From the NCBI GenBank assembly GCA_016490735.1, contig JAEMWC010000048.1:1188501-1252500 (forward strand): a stretch of 64,000 bases of DNA, written 5' to 3'. Made by a program: the position numbers and the translations under genes. The notes below the pieces were generated by a model. The model saw only the letters and a program-made list of their open reading frames with translations, was not told where the DNA came from and ran no database searches. This document shows, in pieces, positions 1-11,828 of this stretch; the stretch's first letter is position 1; every line of letters begins with the position of its first letter. Origin of the DNA: Pachyseris speciosa (lineage: Eukaryota; Cnidaria; Anthozoa; Scleractinia; Pachyseridae).

Positions 1-580
1 TCCACCTTCTCCAAGAATCTTCGAAGAAATATTATTCGTACTGTGCTTTGTTTTCTTGTAATATGTTTGTTGTTCTGTTGTTTCTGAACCGCGGTCAACT
101 CCTGTTGACTGCTGTAAACGAAGAGTTTGTACCCTTTATTTTCTTTTCTAGGGGCATTTATGTCAAAATAAATACCGATTTTCCTAGCTTTATCAGTACA
201 AGCTATTTTAATTAATAGCTAGTCTTGTTTAATTTCTCCACCTTCTCCTTCTTCGAGCAAAACACTCGCCGGCATCGTACTTTGTTCGCTTGTAGTGTTT
301 TTTTTTTTTTTGACCCGCTTTGAATCCCTTTACGCTTTCATCTGAAAGTAGTTAGGACTCAAGAATGTCTGTCTTTTTTTTCTTTTTTTTTTTTTTTTTT
401 TTTTTGCAAAAGTTTACTATCAAAAACTCTTCGTTTTCCCTGCTGCTGCTCAATTTGTTTTGGACACAAATTAAACTGGCCCAAATAAACCCTTGCGAAG
501 TTGCTTGGTGAGAGTGTGCAGCTCCGATTCTAGGCTTGGCCTGGCTAAATATATATATGGCCTCCAGCTTTTCTTTTTTT

Positions 581-830
581 AATCGCTACATAACAGACTG
601 GAATGGTGTTCCATCGAACATCATGCATGCACCTTCTTTAAGCAGTTTTAAGTCCTATCTATTACATTATTAGTGTCAATTTTAAATCAAATGTAGCTTG
701 TGAGTGAAAAGTATGTAATTTAATCTCCAGTCATGCACTTTTTTGTTTTGTATCAACTTAGTTGTATTCGCATGACAAAGTATTATTAAACTTAAAACTT
801 AAAATTAAACTTAAAGTAAGCTCTTTCTCA
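581..830 (+). pseudogene. LINE ORF2 C-terminal remnant with 3' tail
   Basis: Bases 581-673 translate to a 30-residue tail ending in a stop, with RYITDWNGVPSNIM then HAPSLSSFKSYLLHY. This ITDWN..P....AP....FK pattern is typical of the extreme C-terminus of CR1/L2-type reverse transcriptases in cnidarians. The AT-rich stretch to about 830, ending in repeated TTAAACTTAAA units, fits a 3'UTR and tail. The same fragment sits in both right-hand copies of the host repeat, so it was inserted before the copies separated. Strongly 5'-truncated and non-functional. Confidence 0.65.
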
Positions 831-1504
831 TCAATGTACACATCCTTTGGACTTCCTTCTCCTGCATACAGTCTTTCAATTTTATTAGTAGCTGGTCACA
901 CCAATCTTGTGGGATGTTTGGATGACATTTGGCATTAATGTTTAATGGAATCTCTGATGTTTGATGAAGTATGTTAAGATCAAGTTAAGATGGCTAACAC
1001 AGATTTCCAGCACTTTTACTTTGATGAATCACCTTGATAGTGGTATCAACCAAATGCCCAATATTTTATTATCAAGTTGTTTGGTCTTGCACTTAACTGG
1101 CCAGAAGAGCAACTGGATTTCTTTTTGAAAACACTGTAGGTGCATTGAGTGATGAGCTTAATGTTAGCAAGCATTTTTTTTGTGTGTGATAGTAAGGTCA
1201 AGAAGTAATTGATCAAAAGAAATGTCTTGGTCTTAATTCATGGCATCTAAATATTTTCATTGATTTCAATGTATCTTTCTTTCATAATTTTTGTGAGGCA
1301 TACATATATCCAGAGGATACACAATTTCTGATTTCTGACTGTCTCATGGGAGGATGTGAATAATTGAAATTGCATTCATTATGAAGTGATGATCTGAATC
1401 ACTACATATCTGATGTGATACTGATTCCAAGGAGCAATCACCAGGCTTCTCCACCAATGTCTAGTGGCTCTAAACCATACCTAAGTAGCTAAGTATGTAA
1501 CTAA

Positions 1505-2170
1505 TGCTGTGTTTATACTTGAGCATTTACCGAGGTAAACGTTTACTGACTAAACCTTGGTACATTTCTATCGTGTTTATACTGGCTCAAATAACCGAGG
1601 TAAACCTGCCATCAATCACGATAACGATCAAATCGAATTGGCGAGATTTCAGCAGCTCTTATGTTTACAGCACCTCAAGAAGTTAAGGCGAAACCGATTG
1701 ATTTTGCTTCAAATTGGTCATGGCAGAGAAACCATGCAAATCTAGTTTAAAACCCTCATCACGAAAATTTCGCTGAATATTGGAGGACAGAGAACTTCAG
1801 AATATCGAGAAGTACATTCAATTACATTATCCGAGTGGTTGGCCCGGATTTGCCATGACTCGTAGGTTGATCAAAAACAAACGTGAAAACGAAGGCAAGA
1901 AAACGTGATCGAATGAGACTAACACAATCTCGACATCACGGGATGTGAAATACCATGCGACCGCAAGCGGATATATCTGTCATCTCAACCTTGGTTACCG
2001 ACCTAAACCATGCCTGATCACAGGGTTAATCAAACTTTTACCTTGGTTAACTTTCTTTGGTCTCGGGCGGCGTTTACCGTGGTATCAGTTGGCGTTTACA
2101 CACGCAAATTAATTTACCTAGGTAAGTAAACTCCAATACTGCGGTAAAACGCTCAAGTCTAAACACGGGG
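1505..2170. mobile_element. 666 bp MITE with TAA target duplication (PIF/Harbinger-like)
   Basis: The element is flanked by TAA on both sides (1502-1504 and 2171-2173). Its ends form an imperfect inverted repeat of about 25 bp: TGTTTATACTTGAGC at the left pairs with GCTCAAGTCTAAACA at the right. The sister copies near 57460 and 61565 show the uninterrupted site (rc GTAACTAAGTTGCCTAC) with a single TAA, which proves the insertion and its exact boundaries. A 3 bp TWA duplication is characteristic of PIF/Harbinger elements. Short reading frames at 1504-1745 lie wholly inside it and look non-coding. Confidence 0.85.
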
Positions 2171-2751
2171 TAAGTTGTCTACAGTTGAACGGGGAAAAAG
2201 ACCTGTCCTTAGGTATTGCTCTAAGATGTTAAGAAATGATTTGTTTTAAAAATTTATAGATGAAAACTAGCGTTGCAGGTTCTTTTTTACACAAAGTATT
2301 AAATATTATTTTTTAAAAAACCTACCTCAATATTTTTATTTTGCTTTTTTAACATCTCCAAACTCAGTTTGGAAAGGAATTTTTATAACCTTACTCAACA
2401 GAACGCTTGTTTTTAGGAGGGGTGGGGTCCAAATCCGTAAAAGGGGATTCATATCTGCTAGCAGTTCTGGACTAGGGGGTCCAAATCTGATCCACAAGCA
2501 GATCTGGACTGGAGGGTGCAAATCCACGGGGGGTCCAAATCCACTGTGCCACTGGCTCAGATCACCTTTCCATACTATTTTTTACAGCATTGGGTCTGTA
2601 CCTTGAGTGAGGTCAGATGGGTGATATGACAAGCACACTATACATGTATGTAAATGCCAGTAGAAAAAGAATGCTTTTGGAGCTCTGCTTTTAGGCTTGG
2701 CTAAATATATATATATTATTCTTTTCTTTGTCAATATTGTGGTTATTATAG

Positions 2752-3260
2752 CAAGTGGATACAAGTGGGAGCACTGCACTTCATTGTGCTGCTACAGACG
2801 GTGTTCCAGACGTAGTTGAAGCTTTGCTCGAGGCTGGAGCTGATGTGCGAGCCAAGGACAGTGAAAAAATGACACCAGTTCATTTTGCCTGTGCTGATGG
2901 GAAAAAAGACGCTGTAGAAGTTTTATTCCGGCATGCAGAAAAGCCGCAATGTGCCTTTTCTGTACCTGACATGTTGGAGGATAGGAATAGGGAGGGTGAA
3001 ACTGCGCTCCACGCAGCTGTGGAGGGTGGATATCTGGACATAGTACAGATGTGTTTGGAGAAAGGTGCAAAAGTGCGAGCTAGAAGGGGCAACCTAGCTC
3101 ATCCTCTGCACATTGCAGCTATCAATGGGAATGTTGAGATTGCTGAATGTTTAATTCAGAACAATGCCAAGATTGAGGCAAGAAATGTAAATCATGAGAC
3201 ACCTTTACACAGAGCTGCTGCTTACAGCAGAATCAGGATGGTGGATTTTCTTCTTGACAA
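2752..3260 (+). CDS. TRPA exon a: about five ankyrin repeats
   Basis: Opens after acceptor TTATTATAG with [14 protein letters not shown] and closes before donor GTAAGG in phase 2. Motifs [28 protein letters not shown] and TPLHRAA mark five repeats spaced about 33-37 residues. It begins directly on a repeat, so at least one upstream exon with the start codon must exist outside the recognised region. Confidence 0.92.
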
Positions 3261-6200
3261 GTAAGGCAGTCACTTTTTCTGACTTATGTAAGTAGTAACC
3301 ATAATTATGATAGAGCCATGCACACATGCATGACATGGTTGCATACAACCATGCATGCACATATCCACGCAACCACCTATCACTGATGTATCCAGTTGTG
3401 TGCATTTGTGCTTCCATCCTTCATCTATCCATGCTTGCATGCTTGCATCCCTCTATCCGTCCATCCATCCATCTGTCCACCTGTTCAGTGGTTAACATAT
3501 TGTTTTGTAACTGGTTGAACCTCTGCTTGCAGACATCTCTCATTATGCAGACACCAACAAACCACGGTCCCTATGTCCAGGATTGAATGTAAATACCAAA
3601 ACATTTACAAAAAAAGGAAATAAAAAATTTGCTATGTTAGAAGTAAGTGTGAATGAGAGGACACTAGGAGTCTGAGGAAAACAATAATTTTGACAAAACT
3701 TACAACCATTCACTTACAAAATTTCATAAAGGAGCACAAAAAGTTGTAAAAATAATAAATTTGCAGTACAATAACAATAACAACATTGACTTTATTTTAA
3801 GTTACTTTTGTGAAAAAAAGGCCTTTGTAGCCTGCAGTTAGCACAGCTAATCAAGGCGGGCTACCGTACATGTACTTCAACTGACGATGTATATAATAAG
3901 CTCACACACACACACACACACAAAATAATAATAATAATAATAATAATAATATGTTGAAAGTTATAACAAAAGCACTTACACATAAATAAAGGTGTCTACA
4001 TAATATAAAAGTGAACAAAGTCCAACTGTTTGCAGAGGAGCTGACATTGAATGCCTTGATAAAGATAATTATACTCCCTTGCTTGTGGCGGCAAGTGCGG
4101 GACACACAGCTGTTGTGGAGCTACTTCTCAGACGAGGAGCGAACTTAAAAGCAAAGGACACTCAAGAAAAAACTGCTATATACCTGGCCACTGAGGATAA
4201 CAGTATCGATACATTGAAGGTACAATTACCTAAATATTTTTATTAATTTAATTGTAATCTTTTCAGCTGACTGGCATTTCTACGGAAAAAAATTGAACTG
4301 CTGATTGGAAGTTATTTTCAAACTGTTATTGATAATCAGATTTGATTTCGAATATTATTTTTGAGAATTACTAAGATAGAGTTCATACCATCATGTGCAT
4401 TAATTAGGTCAACAGTTAATAAAGACAATCACTATATGAATAGCCTGCTTGCAGTTGGTAATTTGTGTTTCCAAGCACAAGATTCGAAGCCTGGTAAATC
4501 AGGTCACCATATTGGAGGAGGAGGAGGGGATCTCTCTCCCCTACCCTCTAACCCAAACCCCTCACTTTGTCACTCATCCCAGATCCTCCAGAATATCTTT
4601 TATAATCTTTTATTATGAAGCTTCCATCACATGACATGTTTTTCAGAAAGGTCCTACAAAGATTAAAATTTATATACAAAAGGTTAAAAAGTACTATATA
4701 ATAAGACAAACTTACAAATTGATAAAAACTGCATTAAAACTAGAAGCTAAAACTACATAAGATATCCAATATGGTGACCGGATTTCCTGGGCTTTGAATC
4801 TCGTGCTACTACACTGTATAATATGAAAGTCTTAAAGGAATTTTATGCTTTGAAAATGTCCACCAAAATGGGCATAAATCCTTTTGGAAATTGTATACAC
4901 GTTCTATATACATGTAGTGAGTAAGTGAATGAAGATCATGTTTCAACTCACTGAGTTTGTTAAAAAAAATAAGGGGGATTGACAGCAATAGCTATAAGAC
5001 ACAATTGAAGGGTTGAAAGCGAAACTATGTGGCATTCTGGGTGAACATGTTTTTGGCCTTTTTTTTCGAAAACGAACCACGAAAAAGCTAAAAAAGATAC
5101 AGGGCAATGTTCTATGACAAAAATGGAGTCAACATGCCTAAATTCAGCTAATTCTGAGCAATTTGAAATTTCAAGGCTAAAATCGTCGCCTATGATATTT
5201 TCGTTTTCAACCCTTCAATTATGAGTTCAAATGGCTACCAATAATGAAAGTTGAAAAAATTGTAAATTTACATGTATGCAATATTGTCATTTTTACAGGA
5301 AATTCTTCAAAATGAAGATGCTAAACTACTCATTGATGAGAGTGATCTCTATGAAAATACTCCTCTTCATGTGGCAGCAACGAATGGTTATGCCCTGATA
5401 GTGGAGGTTGGTAGTGTTGAAAGAAATTGATGTGCAATTTTTACATGTAAGTTTATCACTGAATAAGCTCACTGTTTTAGTGGAAACATGCAATTCTCAC
5501 TCTCTCTTTCAGGTAGTGATAGTGACAGTGATAGTGAGAGTGGCAATGACAGTGACATTGACAGTGACAGTGACAATGACATTGACAGTGATCATGACAG
5601 CAACAGTGATAGTGACAGCAACAGTGGCAGTGACAGTGTCAGTGACAGTGGCAGTGACAGCAACAGTGACAGCGACAGTGACGGTAACAGTGGCAGTGAC
5701 AGTGATAGTGACAGCAACAATGGCAGTGGCAGTGACTGGCAGTGGCAGTGGCAGTGACAGTAACAGTAGCAGTGGTAGTGACATTGACAGTGACAGTGAT
5801 AGTGACAGCAACAGTGGTAGTGACAGCGACAGTGATAGTGATAGTGATAATGACAGCAACAGTGACAGGGACAGCAACAGCAACAGTGGCAATGACAGTG
5901 ACAGTGACAGTGACAGTGATAGTGACAGCGACAGTGATAGTGACAGCAACAGTGATAGTGACAGCAACAGTGGCAGTGACAGTGACGGTGATAGTGACAG
6001 CGACAGTGATATTGACAGTGACAGTGATAGTGACAGTGATAGTCACAGCAACAGTGACAGTAGCATTGGCAGAAACAGAGACAGCGACAGCCACAGTGTC
6101 AGCGACAGTGACAGTGACAGTGACAGTGACAGTGACACTGACAGTGACAGTGACACTGACAGTGACAGTGACAGTGACAGTGACAGTGACAGTGACAGTG

Positions 6201-9200
6201 ACAGTGATAGTGACAGTGACAGTGATCATGACAGCAACAGTGATAGTGACAGTGTCAGTGTCAGTGACAATGACAGTGGCAGTGACAGCAACAGTGACAG
6301 CGGCAGTGACGGTAACAGTGGCAGTGGCAGTGGCAGTGATAGTGACAGCAACAATGGCAGTGGCAGTGACTGGCAGTGACAGTGACAGCAACAGTGGCAG
6401 TGGTAGTAACAGTAGCAGTAGCAGTCGTAGTGACATTGACAGTGACAGTGATAGTGACAGCAACAGTGGTAGTGACAGTGACAGTGACAGCAACAGTGAC
6501 AGCAACAGTGGCAATGACAGTGATAGTGACAGTGACAGTGGCAGTGACAGTAACAGTGACAGTGATAGTGACAGCAACAGTGGCAGTGGCAGTGACAGTG
6601 ACAGTAACAGTGATAGTGACAACAACAGTGACAGTGACAGCAACAGTGACAGTAACAGTGGCAGTGACAGCGACAGTAACAGTGGCAGTGGCAGTGGCAG
6701 TGGCAATGACAGTGACAGTGATAGTGACAGCAACAGTGACAGCGACAGCAACAGTGGCAGTGACAGTGACAGTGATAGTGACAGCGACTGCAACAGTGAC
6801 AGTGACAGTGACAGTGATAGTGACAGCAACAGTGACAGTAGCAGTGGCAGAAACAGCGACAGCCACTGTGTCAGCGACAGTGACAGTGACAGCGATAGTG
6901 GTAGTGACAGTGACAGTAACAATGACAGTGACAGTGGAAGTGGCAGTGACAGTGACAGTGACAGCAACAGTGACAGCAACAGTGACAGTGACAGTGATAA
7001 CGATAGTGACAGCAACAGTGACAGCAACAGTGGCAATGACAGTGCTAGTGACAGTGGCAGTGGCAGTGAGAGTGCTAGTGAAAGTGGCAGCGGCAGTGAC
7101 AGTGCTAGTGACAGTGACACTGGCTGTGGCAGTGACAGTAACAGTGACAGTGACAGTGCTAGTGACAGCAACAGTGACAGTAGCAGTGGCAGCAACAGAG
7201 ACAGCGACAGCGACAGCGACAGCGACAGCGATAGCGATAGCGATAGTGATAGTGATAGTGACAATGACAGCGGCAGCAGCAGCCACAGCTGTAGTGGCAG
7301 TGGAAGCGGCAGTGCCAGCTGAAGTGATAGCTGTTGTGATTGGGATTAGCTATAGCTATAGCAACAGCAACAGTGACGGTTGCGGTGACAGTGATAGTGC
7401 CACTATGACACTGACATCATTTTGATGCTGGCACTCACTTACACTGCCTCTTTGTACTCGCAAGTGCTTGAAATGGTTATGCTGTCAAATTCTAAAGAAA
7501 CCTACATGTATCTACTAAAAACTCCTGGGATATTCTGCAGCAGTGAGTACTTTGTGAGACATTCTGTTTGAAGGACTAGCAATTACTCTCTCTGTCGCTT
7601 TAATAAACTCAAGGCTGGTACTAGTTTCGTAACTAGGGTGGGTGGGGATGTACGCCAAAAGGGGCCAGGAATACCAGCTATTGTTCTAATTAGTCAATAT
7701 GCGGTGCTTTTCTAACAAAGTAGCCAGGGTTCTAACTATAAAATCCCCATAGAAACCCTGGCCCCCAGCCCTAGGTGATAGCCCTAAAATTATGATTCCT
7801 CGCTTAACAGAAATCTTACCCACCTCCTGAGGTTTTTGTGGGTTATTTGTTGACCCAAGTGCAGAATGACCTGTGCAAAACAGTAAGATACCTATTCCAA
7901 TTTGATTGTTTTGTAAATTGCCCTGATTTGGTTTCATTTATATTTAGGCATTGTTGAGTCATGGTGCCAGGATAGATGCAAGGAATGAGGATGAGAATAC
8001 CCCCTACATTTGGCTGCAAAACATGGGAAACTTAGGTATAAAGTACTGCAGTATGCCATCCCTTTAAATTGTTTTTGATAGTTATTCCACATTTGTCACT
8101 AATAAATTGTAATAATTACTCGGGATACTGTAAGTATACCGAGTTATAAAATGTGTTAGATTTCAGTCTTCTTTTTTTTTTCTGTGCAGCAAAAGCACAA
8201 TACAGCTACGTTCCGGGGTTTTGAGTGGCCAATGCACAATAGCAGGCACGTGGCAGTGTGTTCATTGGTTAAAGCAAACCACATAGTCCAAAGGTCGAAA
8301 GGCTAACATCACGCAACGGTTGTTTTGAAGTTATGTAAATTCATCATATTTGAGTTGTGAAGCTAGATTTTCTGAGGTTTGCCGAGTTTTAAGAAAAAGT
8401 TGGATGCCTCGTACGTGAGAGCTTATCAGTTAATCAATATCACAAGTCGAATTCAAATGCTGTGACAGTTCTACATTTAGAAAATTGCAGATTTTCGTAA
8501 TGTGATACCTTCCATTTAATACGTGACTGAAAGTGAACACTCAAGGTTAAATAATTCACCTTGACCACCAGAACAAATTTTCCTGCACATATCTTTGTAA
8601 AGATGTCAAGCTAGATTTTAATACAGTATAGACTGTCCCCATGAAAAGGTTTGCCGAATTTAAGACAAGGTTGGAAGCCTCGCACGTGCTATGAGTATCG
8701 ACTCAAATTAGAACGTTGTGACAGTTCTATATTTAGAAAATCGCAATGTATCACAACTGGATCGCTGTGACAGTTCTATATTAATTTTAGAGACAAGTTT
8801 GCAAATTTTTGGTTTTCACGTGACATAAGGAAAAAACTAAAATAAACATTTAGATTTTTTACCTTCATCAGGTAAATGACATTTTAAGGATAATCTATAT
8901 CTGCTGGCCTGTTTTCAGCCAAGTAACACGCTTTGTTTTCAGTTCAGTTCAGTTCAGTTTATTTCGCCATTTCAATTGTATGTATGTATATATTGTATGT
9001 ATGTATGTATATATATATATATATAGACAAGGTTAATTTGGGAACAGAAATCAACAACTAAGTAATTAAGTGAAAATGTGGCTCAGCCAGGAATCGAACC
9101 TGGGTCTCCAGATTACCGGTCGGATGCCTTAACCACTAGGCCACTGAACCAACCACACTGGGAACACATATTTTTACTGTACAACAATGTGGCCTTATTT

Positions 9201-9303
9201 TTATGGTAAGGTCCGAGGAGACAATTTCACACATTTTCTGCAACCAGGATCACGTCACTACTCCCCGGTCGATCGGCGATGCACGGCCAAATCCCCCTGG
9301 GGG

Positions 9304-9372
<69 letters not shown>

Positions 9373-11753
9373 AAACTGTAAACTTCTGTGTCGAATGATG
9401 ATACTAAAAACAATGAAAACCCAAAGTCTTCTGTTACTTTGCTTTAGCGCTACGCGTTTCACCACTGTTGCGGCCCTTCAGGCATAGCAAAGTGTGTTTA
9501 TTGACTTATTGCGTCACAGATGTAATTGTAATTACAATTATAATGGCTATTGTAATTCTAAGCGCGCGCAAGCAATTAGCGTAATTTTAAATCATTAAGA
9601 ACGGGTTTATACTTCAAAATAAAAAACCGCTCTTTGTTCTTTCTCGTGCCTTCTGAGGGGCTGAGAATCTTATAAAACGGAAAGATAGTGAACTGAGGTG
9701 TCAAATAGAGACCCGCACACACGTATGCTAGGAGTCAGCAAGCATATTGATGAATGTGCTACGGGATTGACACCTCAGTTCACTATCTTTCCGTTTTATA
9801 AGATTCTCAGCCCCTCAGAAGGCACGAGAAAGAACAAAGAGAGGTTTTTTATTTTGAAGTATAAACCCGTTCTTAATGATTTAAAATTACGCTAATTGCT
9901 TGCGCGCGCTTAGAATTACAATAGCCATTATAATTGTAATTACAATTACATCTGTGACGCAATAAGTCAATAAACACACTTTGCTATGCCTGAAGAGCCG
10001 CAACAGCGGTGAAACGCGTAGCGCTAAAGCAAAGTAACAGAAGACTTTGGGTTTTCATTGTTTTTAGTATATATATATATATATGATAATCTCAAGCATC
10101 AAAGATGTATTTATACTGTTTCATACTGTTTCCCGTTTCAAATATAACTAAACACAAGGGAAAAAAACATTTTTAAGGACCACCTATATTTCGACTGTGT
10201 AGAACAGTCTTCCTCAGGGTGAATGACTGTTACAAGCGTTACACGCAATTATAAAAGTGCGGCTTACAAATCTAAACACGTGAGCGCTAACAATAATACC
10301 GGTAACAAAAAGCGCGTGCAATACAAACACGAACGCTAACGGTAATAATAGGCGCGTGCACTAGAAAAGCCTGACAAGAAATTAATTACGGGCGCGACTT
10401 CTGCGGTTCTGACAATAAAAAAAGTCACTTTCGTTAAGACCCTCCGGCGCTATTGTTCTCAATCTGTATGCCCATTGGCCCTCTTTCTCCAGCAAATTGT
10501 CTACACTACCATAAACTTTATCAATTATTTGAACTGAGACATCGTCCAAACCATTGTGTCCCTCTGTAAAAAAGTGCTTGTAGATTAAATCATCGCTGGC
10601 CCTATCTCCTGGTTCCAACCTTGAATGTCCCCTCAATCTACTTCTATGGTTATTAAATCTAAGCCTAAATTTAGTAACTGTTGATCCCACATATTGTTTA
10701 CCACAAATCTTGCAACTTAGCAAATAGATAACACTGCTACTGTTACAGTCTAGGTTATAGTTAATGTTGTATGATTTTCCAGTGGTGTTGCTGACGAACG
10801 TATTTCCGATGTTCAGATAGTTCTTATTTCTACAAATTTCGCAGCGCGTAGAAGAACAACGGTAATTTCCTGCCACAGAATTATTGTTGTCAGGTCGTAT
10901 TCTAGCATTCACAAGATAATCCTTTAAGCTTTTAGGGCGACGAAATGCCACCATAGGACATTCCTTAATGGCCTTCTTACATCTGTCAGACATATGTAGT
11001 AAGGGATGCAGATCTCGAAGTATTCCCCCTATATTCGGCAATCCAGGGTGGTAAGTCACAACAAACGGCGTCCTGTTATTTTTCTTTCTTTCTTGAGCCG
11101 GCGTTAGTGCTTCATTTCTGTTAATCCTCTTAGCCCTTCGAATTTGTCGACGTACAAATCTCTCATCGTACCCTCTAGCCACTAAATAACCAATTAATTC
11201 AGCAGCCCGGTTGTCGAATATCTTATCCGACGAACAAATTCTCCTCAGTCTCAGAGCTTGGGCATAAGGAATTCCTTCCTTACACCCCCTCGGGTGACAA
11301 GATCTAAAGTCGAGGTATTGATGTTTATCCGTGGGTTTCACGTACAAATCTGTCGTTAGAATGCCATTACTATTGATCACCTTTACATCAAGAAAGTTTA
11401 CCCTGTCCTTTTTTTATTGTCAGAACCGCAGAAGTCGCGCCCGTAATTAATTTCTTGTCAGGCTTTTCTAGTGCACGCGCCTATTATTACCGTTAGCGTT
11501 CGTGTTTGTATTGCACGCGCTTTTTGTTACCGGTATTATTGTTAGCGCTCACGTGTTTAGATTTGTAAGCCGCACTTTTATAATTGCGTGTAACGCTTGT
11601 AACAGTCATTCACCCTGAGGAAGACTGTTCTACACAGTCGAAATATAGGTGGTCCTTAAAAATGTTTTTTTTCCCTTGTGTTTAGTTTATATATATATAT
11701 ATACATACATACATACATACATACATACATACATACATACATACATACATACA

Positions 11754-11828
<75 letters not shown>

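Larger units (their letters stand above)
1..2712 (-). repeat. Left, inverted copy of a long dispersed repeat (family R)
   Basis: This stretch reads as the reverse complement of 56932-59250 and of 61032-63350. The window opens inside the copy. It ends with a TTTAGGCTTGGCTAAATATA motif at about 2691-2712, the mirror of the first bases of the two right-hand copies. It lacks roughly 250 bp present in those copies next to the LINE remnant, and it carries its own 666 bp MITE (1505-2170). It lies in the intron upstream of the first visible TRPA exon. No intact protein is encoded. The superfamily is not recognised. Confidence 0.85.
10146..11687 (-). mobile_element. Penelope-like retroelement fragment with inverted terminal arms
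   Basis: Two arms of about 280 bp (10146-10423 and 11409-11687) are inverted copies. They enclose the C-terminal part of a Penelope-type polyprotein read on the minus strand. The inverted arm begins within the last codons of that ORF, so the upstream arm is an inverted partial 3' copy replacing the rest of the reverse transcriptase. Such 5'-truncated insertions with an inverted 3' piece are typical of Penelope-like elements. A (ATAC)n/(AT)n microsatellite abuts the right arm. Inserted in a TRPA intron, antisense to the gene. Confidence 0.85.

Noticed and set aside
1504..1745. Two overlapping short + strand frames
   Set aside because: Both lie inside the 666 bp MITE and are absent from the sister repeat copies.
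3901..4105. CRISPR-like or other regular spaced array
   Set aside because: Only simple CA and ATA microsatellites are present; nothing in the window has repeat-spacer architecture, and the genome is eukaryotic.
5408..7425. Ser-Asp, Thr-Val and Leu-Ser frames of 150-541 residues
   Set aside because: All come from one hexanucleotide array inside an intron; several overlap on both strands, and flanking TRPA exons join in phase without it.
9080..9150. Functional tRNA gene on the minus strand
   Set aside because: Cloverleaf is good, but the anticodon loop has C33 and a GGT anticodon with a mismatched anticodon stem; kept as tRNA-like only.
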